From the NCBI GenBank assembly GCA_029268615.1, contig JAQWNM010000016.1:1-46198 (forward strand): a stretch of DNA of 46,198 nucleotides, in the 5' to 3' direction. The stretch comes from SAR86 cluster bacterium. Its GTDB lineage: Bacteria; Pseudomonadota; Gammaproteobacteria; Magnimaribacterales; Magnimaribacteraceae. The translations under genes were made by a program, and so were the position numbers. This document shows, piece after piece, positions 40,348 to 46,198 of this stretch; position 1 is the first letter of the stretch, and every line of letters begins with the position of its first letter. Under the pieces are notes generated by a model, which was not told where the DNA came from, ran no database searches, and worked only from the letters and a program-made list of their open reading frames with translations.

Positions 40348-42033
40348 ATGATACTTACTGCAAAAAATAGGATTCAAGATTTTACTAGTAGAGGCTGGTG
40401 GGGAAATGACACCCTTTATTCTTTGTTCGAAGCTGCTTTAGCTGAATGCAAAGACCAAGAAGGGCTTGTTGACCCAGAAAACCGATTTAATATTACAGGA
40501 CATTTACCCAAAAGATTAACCTTTCATCAGATACATGAAACCGTTGAGAAATACGCAAGTGTTTTTTATGAACATGGCTTGAGAAGAGACGATATTGTTA
40601 TTGTTCAATTACCAAATGTTGTTGAATTACCCATGATTTATTTAGCATTATCAAAACTTGGAATTATTTGTTCTCCCATTCCAATGCAATATGGTGCCTA
40701 TGAAATTAACAGCATCATCAGCGAGACAGACCCGAAAGCTTTTATCAGCATTCAAACTTTTAATGGAACTAAGCATGCTGAACAATTCTCCTCAGTTTTT
40801 TTAAATAATGAGATCAAGTTTTCGCTGGGCGGCGTAAATGATTTCATCGATCTGCATGACTTCCATCCTTCAGAAGAATCATTCAAGGCTCAGCAATCAT
40901 ATTCAAAGGAGAATCCAGTGTCAGCCAATGATGTTTTTACAATCTGCTGGACGTCAGGAACGACTGGAACACCGAAAGGCGTTCCAAGAAGTCATAACCT
41001 GTGGCTGCCCATGGCCAAGGCAGCTGCCTTTGTATCAGAGACGGAAGAGGGCGATACTCTATTAAACCCATTTCCAATGATTAACATGGCAAGCATTGGT
41101 GGTTTTTTATTTAACTGGTTGCTTTGCAAAGGTAAGCTCATCCAGCATCACCCCTTTGATTTAAATGTTTTTTTAGCCCAAATTGCTAATGAAAAGGTCA
41201 ATTATACAATCGCACCTCCAGCAATTATGAATATGCTCTTAAATAATCCTGGGATTCTTGATCAGCAGGATTTTAGTAGCTTGAGATCTATTGGATGCGG
41301 CGGAGCTCCCTTGTCCGAGTGGATGGTTGAGTCCTTTCAAAACAAATACAACTTAACTGTTCAAAATATCTTTGGCTCTAATGAAGGCGCAACCTTGCTT
41401 AGTGCTCGTAACGAGATTGAGGATCCACATTTGAGAGCTAAATATTTCCCACGTTTTGGTGTTAAAAATCTAGATTGGAGCAACCCTGTATCAAAATTAG
41501 TTCGAACTAAATTGGTTGATGTGGAAACTCACGAAGAAATTAATGAGTCCAATCAGCCTGGCGAGCTTCTCATTTCAGGTGCAACAGTGTTTGATGGTTA
41601 TTGGAATGCACCTGAGGCTAATGCTGAAGTTTTTGATGAGGAGGGGTATTTCAGGACAGGAGATTTATTTGAAATTTCTCCTAAAGACACGCAACAGAAA
41701 TATTATAAATTTTGTGGAAGATGCAAAGATTTAATTATTCGAGGTGGGATGAACATTTCTCCAGAGGAGTTAGACAATCTTTTGAGCTCACATCCTAAAT
41801 TATTAGAAGTTGCTGTAACGGGTTATGAGGATGAAATACTTGGTGAAAAAGTTGGCGTAGTTGCGGTTTTGGCTGTGGGCGAGACCATTTCTTTAGAAGA
41901 AATTATTTATTTTCTTAAAACAAAACAAATCGCCAAATATAAAATGCCTGAAGACCTGAGACTCATAGATGTCTTGCCTAAAAATTCAGTTGGGAAAGTT
42001 TTGAGAAGAGAGCTAAAAGATTTATTTAATTAG
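40348..42033 (+). CDS. acyl-CoA synthetase / AMP-dependent ligase
   Basis: 561 aa from ATG 40348. The adenylate-forming signatures are all present: the P-loop-like ICWTSGTTGTPKGVPRSHNL (about residues 208-227), IFGSNEGATLL, the TGD motif in EGYFRTGDLFEISPKD, the hinge CGRCKDLIIRGGMNISPEEL, and the catalytic lysine near the end in LPKNSVGKVLRRELKDL. These enzymes activate a carboxylic acid to its AMP ester and then to the CoA thioester. The N-terminal extension and GWWGNDTLY resemble 2,3-dihydroxybenzoate-AMP ligases and aryl/fatty-acid CoA ligases. It overlaps the convergent thiolase gene by 4 bp. Substrate unknown; an aromatic or apocarotenoid acid would fit the neighbours. Confidence 0.92.
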   Translation: MILTAKNRIQDFTSRGWWGNDTLYSLFEAALAECKDQEGLVDPENRFNITGHLPKRLTFHQIHETVEKYASVFYEHGLRRDDIVIVQLPNVVELPMIYLALSKLGIICSPIPMQYGAYEINSIISETDPKAFISIQTFNGTKHAEQFSSVFLNNEIKFSLGGVNDFIDLHDFHPSEESFKAQQSYSKENPVSANDVFTICWTSGTTGTPKGVPRSHNLWLPMAKAAAFVSETEEGDTLLNPFPMINMASIGGFLFNWLLCKGKLIQHHPFDLNVFLAQIANEKVNYTIAPPAIMNMLLNNPGILDQQDFSSLRSIGCGGAPLSEWMVESFQNKYNLTVQNIFGSNEGATLLSARNEIEDPHLRAKYFPRFGVKNLDWSNPVSKLVRTKLVDVETHEEINESNQPGELLISGATVFDGYWNAPEANAEVFDEEGYFRTGDLFEISPKDTQQKYYKFCGRCKDLIIRGGMNISPEELDNLLSSHPKLLEVAVTGYEDEILGEKVGVVAVLAVGETISLEEIIYFLKTKQIAKYKMPEDLRLIDVLPKNSVGKVLRRELKDLFN

Positions 42034-43265
42034 GCAGTTCCAACCACAAAGCTAACGACTGTCGTTGCGCTTCCACCAATATTAAGCGTGGATATATTTT
42101 TAGCATTATCGATCTGGTAGTCGCCTGCATTATTGGTGCACTGCTTGTAACAATCCAATAACATTCTCACACCAGTAGCTCCAACTGGGTGCCCTAATCC
42201 AATCAAGCCACCGCTAGCATTAATCGGAATTTTTCCTCGTATTTCAATATCACCAGACTCAATCGCTTTCCAGCTTTCCCCAGGTTTTGTAATACCAAAG
42301 TGATCAATTGCCATGTATTCAGTTGAGGTAAAGCAGTCATGCGTTTCAATTCCATCGATATCAGCAACTCCCTGCATGTTTGCTCTTGCAAAAGCATCAT
42401 CAATGGCTTTTTTTACATGAGGGAAGACGTATTCTTTATTCTGGCTAAAATCTATTTTTTCTTGATAGGTAATTGGGCCTGTTTGATGCCCCCATCCTTT
42501 GATGTATGGAATTGATTCAAGTTTAATTGATTTGGCTTCAGCATATTCCTTTGCCTTTTTTTCACTTGCTAAAAAGATAATGGCAGCACCATCAGTGATC
42601 TGACCGCAATCCATTTTTCTTGTTCGACCCTCAATTACCGGATTTGAATGGTCTGATCTAGTGAAAGCATCAGATTCAAAGGTCCAGCCCCTTGTTTGGG
42701 AATTAGGATTCTTTTTAGCATTAGCAAAGTTGATTTCTGAGATTTTTGAAAGATGATTCTCATCAATGCTATATCTTTTGTCATATTCATTCGTTAACTC
42801 GCTAAACATATGCGGCCAAGGGTATTGAACATCTTGGCATTCAAAGCCTGATCGCATTGCAGGGCCGCCAATATTTTGAGCAGCTTGTTCACCTGAAACA
42901 TTTCTCATTTGCTCGATCCCTAAAACTGCGGCAAGTTCATATCGCCCAGATTCAATTTCAGCACAGGCTGCTAATGCTGCGATGCTCCCTGAAGCACAAG
43001 CTGCTTCGTGTCTAGAAGATGGCAAACCAAAGAAATCAGGGTGTGAAGATACAAAAAAACCACCTAAATGACCTTGATTACAAAACAGTTCAGCTGTGAA
43101 ATTACCAACGTGAGCAACATCCACATCTTTTTGCTCTAAATCAACAGAGTTCAAGCCTTTAGAGATTGTGTCTTTGAAGACATCCAAAAGATCTAATTCA
43201 TTTCTATGCCAATTTTGGGCAAAGTCAGATTGATAGCCCCCCAGAATGTATACTCGTTCTTGCAT
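42030..43265 (-). CDS. SCP2-type thiolase / acetyl-CoA acetyltransferase
   Basis: 411 aa. The acylated cysteine is in SRHEAACASGSIAALAAC (Cys90), the SCP2-like HDCF occurs in IETHDCFTSTEYMAIDHFG, and the conserved C-terminal histidine in ASGGLIGLGHPVGATG. The lack of a second reactive Cys in a CxG motif is normal for SCP-2-type thiolases. It would cleave a 3-oxoacyl-CoA in a degradative pathway. It faces the acyl-CoA ligase, overlapping its end by 4 bp, so convergent transcripts share their 3' ends. Cytoplasmic. Confidence 0.9.
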   Translation of the reverse strand: MQERVYILGGYQSDFAQNWHRNELDLLDVFKDTISKGLNSVDLEQKDVDVAHVGNFTAELFCNQGHLGGFFVSSHPDFFGLPSSRHEAACASGSIAALAACAEIESGRYELAAVLGIEQMRNVSGEQAAQNIGGPAMRSGFECQDVQYPWPHMFSELTNEYDKRYSIDENHLSKISEINFANAKKNPNSQTRGWTFESDAFTRSDHSNPVIEGRTRKMDCGQITDGAAIIFLASEKKAKEYAEAKSIKLESIPYIKGWGHQTGPITYQEKIDFSQNKEYVFPHVKKAIDDAFARANMQGVADIDGIETHDCFTSTEYMAIDHFGITKPGESWKAIESGDIEIRGKIPINASGGLIGLGHPVGATGVRMLLDCYKQCTNNAGDYQIDNAKNISTLNIGGSATTVVSFVVGTA

Positions 43266-43366
43266 AATTTAATTATATGCATGATTCTTCAACATTCAAA
43301 AGAATAACCTAGATGAGCAAACGCACCAAAGTTGTAATAAACTTGAAAATATAAGCCTTGAAGCAT

Positions 43367-44284
43367 ATGCAAAATAATAAGTTAATAGATCAATTACGAT
43401 TACCTGTAATTGTGGCACCTATGTTTTTAGTCTCTGGACCAAAATTAGTTATAGCTAGCAGCAAAGCAGGACTGATAGGATCTTTCCCAGGGCCTAATGC
43501 AAGAACAACTGAGGAGCTTGAGGAATGGATGCAGCAAATCAATGGCTCTACTTCAAATCCATGGGCATTTAATATGATTGCTCACAAAACCTATGATCGA
43601 TTTGAGGAGGAATTAGATTTAATTAAAAAATTTAAACCGCAAATTGTAATCACAGCTTTAGGCAGTCCTGAACGAGTAATAGAAGCAGTGCATGCATATG
43701 GCGGTTTGGTAATCGCTGATGTTAATAATATTAATTTTGCCCGCCGTTGTGCCGATATGAATGTAGATGGAATGGCCCTAATCTGTCATGGAGCAGGCGG
43801 CCATACTGGCCATCTTTCTCCCTTCTCATTTACAGCATATGTAAGAGAGTTTTTTGATGGGTTAATAGTTTTAGCTGGCTCAATTTCCACTGGACAACAT
43901 ATCAGAGCAGCGAAATTATTAGGCGCTGATCTTAGTTACATGGGCACAAGGTTTATTTCGGCCCAAGAGAGCAATGCAGTTGCTGAATATAAATCTATGA
44001 TTATCCATTCAACTTATGATGATTTAAGAATGACTAATCTTTTTACAGGAGCAGAAGCTTATTATTTGAAAGATAGCATCATTAATAATAATTTAGACCC
44101 AGATAATTTAGATTCAAATACAGATGGTTTTAACGTTTCTTCTTCTCAGGATAAGATTAAGGCATGGAAAGATATTTGGTCAGCAGGACAAGGAGTCGGT
44201 TTAATTAAAAAGATAGAGAGCGTAGAATCTATAGTAGAGAAACTTGAGTCTGAGTTCTTGCAGGGAGCAGAGCATGGAAACTAA
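43367..44284 (+). CDS. nitronate monooxygenase / 2-nitropropane dioxygenase-like flavoprotein
   Basis: 305 aa from ATG 43367; the frame reaches a TTG at 43358. Typical segments are LRLPVIVAPMFLVSGPKLVI near the start, KAGLIGSFPGPNARTTEELE, MALICHGAGGHTGHLSPFSF (glycine-rich FMN and active-site region with His), and VLAGSISTGQHIRAAKLLGA with SYMGTRFISAQES, which binds the FMN phosphate. Such enzymes oxidise alkyl nitronates, but many relatives have other, unknown roles. Its stop codon overlaps the start of the carotenoid oxygenase by 11 bp, so they are cotranslated. Confidence 0.88.
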   Translation: MQNNKLIDQLRLPVIVAPMFLVSGPKLVIASSKAGLIGSFPGPNARTTEELEEWMQQINGSTSNPWAFNMIAHKTYDRFEEELDLIKKFKPQIVITALGSPERVIEAVHAYGGLVIADVNNINFARRCADMNVDGMALICHGAGGHTGHLSPFSFTAYVREFFDGLIVLAGSISTGQHIRAAKLLGADLSYMGTRFISAQESNAVAEYKSMIIHSTYDDLRMTNLFTGAEAYYLKDSIINNNLDPDNLDSNTDGFNVSSSQDKIKAWKDIWSAGQGVGLIKKIESVESIVEKLESEFLQGAEHGN

Positions 44285-45731
44285 AAAAACAAATACCATT
44301 CAATCTTCAATTAAAACTCATGATCATCCATATCTTAAAGACGCATGGGTGCCTAATTACGAGGAGTATGAAGTTACCGATCTAAATGCATTGGGTGATA
44401 TCCCTGAAGATATTGAAGGCGCTTATTACAGAAACACTGAAAATCAGGTTCATGAACCTATTGGCCGCTTTCATCCCTTTGATGGAGATGGGATGATCCA
44501 TTCAATTAATTTTGATAATGGCAAAGCAAATTATGTAAATAAATTTATTCGAACTGAAGGGTTTTTAGTTGAACAGGAAATGGGAAAATCTATGTGGGCG
44601 GGCCTGATGGAAAGAACAGGCTCATCTTTGCTTCCAGGATGGGGTGCACAAGGCGGAATCAAAGACTCATCCTCTACTGATATTATTGTTCATGGAGGGA
44701 AACCACTTTCAACATTCTATCAATGTGGAGAGGGGTATCAGTTAGATCCCTTGACACTAGAAACTCTCAACAAAGCATCCTGGGTGCCTTCAGGCGGCTT
44801 ATCAGCTCATCCAAAAGTCGATTTAGTAACAGGCGAACTTTTATTTTTTAATTATTCAAAACATGCCCCATTTTTAAATTATGGGGTGGTTGATAAAAAT
44901 CAGAATCTAAAACATTTTATTCCGGTTGAATTGCCTGGGCCAAGGCTGCCTCATGATATGGCTTTTAGTAAGAATTATTCGATCATCAATGATTTGCCTC
45001 TTTTTTGGGATCAGGAGATGCTTAAAAAAGGAATTCATGCAACCAGATTGCATGACTTGCCATCAAGATTTGCGATCATCCCAAGATATGGTAATCCAGA
45101 GGATATTAAATGGTTTGAAGCTGATCCAACTTATGTTCTGCATTGGAACAATGCATATGAGGTTGGCGATGAATTGATATTAGAAGGATACTTCCAAGAG
45201 CATCCTTGGCCAGAAAATTATGTAGATGCTCCAACGGGACTTGAGCGGATGATGGCTTTTTTAGATTTCTCTTTATTAAAACCCAGATTGCATAGATGGA
45301 AATTTAATCTAAAAACTGGAGTAACAACCGAAGAAGATATTTGTAATGAAACAATAGAGTTTGGTGTCATCAACCAGAACATTGCCGGTGCAGAGCACAG
45401 ATATACTTATAGCATGGTTCCTACTAAGGGGCATTTTACTTTTGATGGAATAACTAAACATGATCATCAAAAAAAATCTTTAAGTAAATATATTTTTCCT
45501 GAGCATGTTTTTATTAGTGAAGTTAGTTTTGCACCTAAAACCAGTGCAATTGATGAAGATGACGGTTACTTAGTAACTATCAGCAATGATGTTAATGAAA
45601 AAATTTCATCCTGTTTGCTGTTTGATGCGAAAGATATTGAAAAGGGACCAGTTTGTGAGATTCCTATGCCACATCAGATTTGCTCTGGAACGCATGCTAC
45701 CTGGGCTCAAAAAAGTGATCTAAAATTATAA
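44274..45731 (+). CDS. carotenoid oxygenase (RPE65/CCD family)
   Basis: 485 aa from ATG 44274, with a ggag site inside the preceding gene. Family landmarks: GAYYRNTENQ, GRFHPFDGDGMIHSINFDNG, SGGLSAHPKVD, PHDMAFSKNYSIIND, VLHWNNAYE, EHRYTYSM, and the C-terminal PHQICSGTHATW. Histidines in these segments are the expected four iron ligands. Such Fe(II) enzymes cut a C=C bond of carotenoids, apocarotenoids or stilbene-type phenols. No signal peptide. With an acyl-CoA ligase, two thiolases and a flavoprotein beside it, the cleaved product may be fed into beta-oxidation. The missing upstream 10 residues (from TTG 44244) lie inside the neighbouring gene and are not family-like. Confidence 0.93.
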   Translation: METKKTNTIQSSIKTHDHPYLKDAWVPNYEEYEVTDLNALGDIPEDIEGAYYRNTENQVHEPIGRFHPFDGDGMIHSINFDNGKANYVNKFIRTEGFLVEQEMGKSMWAGLMERTGSSLLPGWGAQGGIKDSSSTDIIVHGGKPLSTFYQCGEGYQLDPLTLETLNKASWVPSGGLSAHPKVDLVTGELLFFNYSKHAPFLNYGVVDKNQNLKHFIPVELPGPRLPHDMAFSKNYSIINDLPLFWDQEMLKKGIHATRLHDLPSRFAIIPRYGNPEDIKWFEADPTYVLHWNNAYEVGDELILEGYFQEHPWPENYVDAPTGLERMMAFLDFSLLKPRLHRWKFNLKTGVTTEEDICNETIEFGVINQNIAGAEHRYTYSMVPTKGHFTFDGITKHDHQKKSLSKYIFPEHVFISEVSFAPKTSAIDEDDGYLVTISNDVNEKISSCLLFDAKDIEKGPVCEIPMPHQICSGTHATWAQKSDLKL

Positions 45732-45735
45732 ATCT

Positions 45736-46198
45736 ATGAATCCTGTCTACATTGTTGATTCAATTAGAACACCTAGAGCCAGAGTTAAAAACGGTGGGCT
45801 CAACAAATTAAACCCATATGAATTATTGGATGTTCTATATAAAGACATTAGGCAGAAAAATTTTTTAGATTTATGTTCCATTGATGAAGTGATTTTGGGC
45901 TGCGTTACTCAATATGGTGAACAGGCTGGTAATATTGCAAAAGCTTCTGCTCTATATTCTAAGTATCCTGATTCAATTTCAGGACTAACTGTGAACAGAT
46001 TTTGTTCTTCAAGCTTAGATGCAATAAATTTGGGCTATTTAAAAATTCAATCTCAGCAAGCCAATAATGTTATTTCTGGCGGGGTGGAAATGATGTCTAG
46101 GATACCAATGCTTTCAGATGATGCTGCAATTTGGAATGATATAGAGATAGCTGGTCAGGCAAAGATTTTTTTAATGGGCAGCGGCGCTGATCTGATAG
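45736..46198 (+). CDS. thiolase, N-terminal part, cut by the window end
   Basis: ATG 45736 lies 4 bp after the carotenoid oxygenase stop and the frame runs open to the last base: 154 codons, no stop. It begins MNPVYIVDSIRTPRARVKNG and contains VILGCVTQYGEQAGNIAKAS and the reactive cysteine in VNRFCSSSLDAINLGY (Cys90), then ISGGVEMMSRIPML. This is the classical biosynthetic/degradative thiolase (acetyl-CoA C-acyltransferase) N-terminal domain, different from the SCP2-type thiolase at 42030. It probably belongs to the same operon as the carotenoid oxygenase. Roughly 60% of the gene lies outside the window. Confidence 0.88.
   Translation, partial: MNPVYIVDSIRTPRARVKNGGLNKLNPYELLDVLYKDIRQKNFLDLCSIDEVILGCVTQYGEQAGNIAKASALYSKYPDSISGLTVNRFCSSSLDAINLGYLKIQSQQANNVISGGVEMMSRIPMLSDDAAIWNDIEIAGQAKIFLMGSGADLI

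Overview
The window is AT-rich (roughly one third G+C by eye) and gene-dense. It looks like chromosome from a marine gammaproteobacterium of the SAR86 / oligotrophic type. That placement rests on gene content only: two TonB-dependent receptors, a secreted PQQ dehydrogenase with a fused cytochrome c, many short-chain dehydrogenases, a carotenoid oxygenase, and two small families I know from marine phages and bacteria. No rRNA, tRNA, CRISPR array or insertion sequence was found, so the taxonomy is an inference.

Layout. 1-5400 is loosely packed: small membrane-protein reading frames, a secreted protein of unknown function, a cupin, a lipoprotein with an Ig-like and a TIM-barrel-like domain, a decayed small gene, and a sterol-methyltransferase-like enzyme. 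5400-13400 holds SDRs, a methyltransferase, DoxX-like and other small membrane proteins, a luciferase-like oxidoreductase, an Nmad3-type protein, a serine-hydrolase lipoprotein with a coupled 64-residue protein, and a threonine-synthase-family enzyme. 13400-18200 holds a TPR lipoprotein, a probable zinc-uptake pair (a small CxxC exported protein and a ZnuD-like receptor with His/Glu-rich loops) and a phage-type protein. 18300-21000 has a MATE exporter and a BaiN/HI0933-type flavoprotein.

21096-23463 is a compact metal-response operon: exported protein, His-rich HMA protein, MerT-like membrane protein, CsoR-family repressor and PepSY protein. A CsoR-type inverted repeat covers the first start codon, and a TATAAT lies just upstream, which suggests a leaderless transcript repressed by its own fourth gene.

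23500-32200 is a run of small-molecule enzymes (amidase, DUF1214-like protein, nucleotidyltransferase, SnoaL-like protein, SDR, DapB-like dehydrogenase, sulfotransferase, PQQ dehydrogenase). A second TonB receptor with a strong terminator follows. 34841-37457 is a tightly coupled operon (GH5-like hydrolase, PhzF-like enzyme, PhlG-like C-C hydrolase), followed closely by a TauE/SafE exporter and then a DAD-like cupin. An ATP-grasp ligase at 38926 is preceded by a near-consensus promoter and a structured ~110-nt leader ending in a terminator-like hairpin. This is my best candidate for an undescribed regulatory element. After a broken gene at 39922-40155, the right end carries acyl-CoA and carotenoid metabolism: acyl-CoA ligase, two thiolases (one cut by the window edge), a nitronate-monooxygenase-like flavoprotein and a carotenoid oxygenase.

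The block 8974-11264 (Nmad3-like, serine hydrolase, 64-residue protein) has traces of both end genes elsewhere in the window: a frameshifted copy of the small gene at 3867-4043 and an Nmad3-like tail at 40105-40155. This hints at duplication or past mobility. All functions come from recognised motifs and remembered families; no database search was possible.
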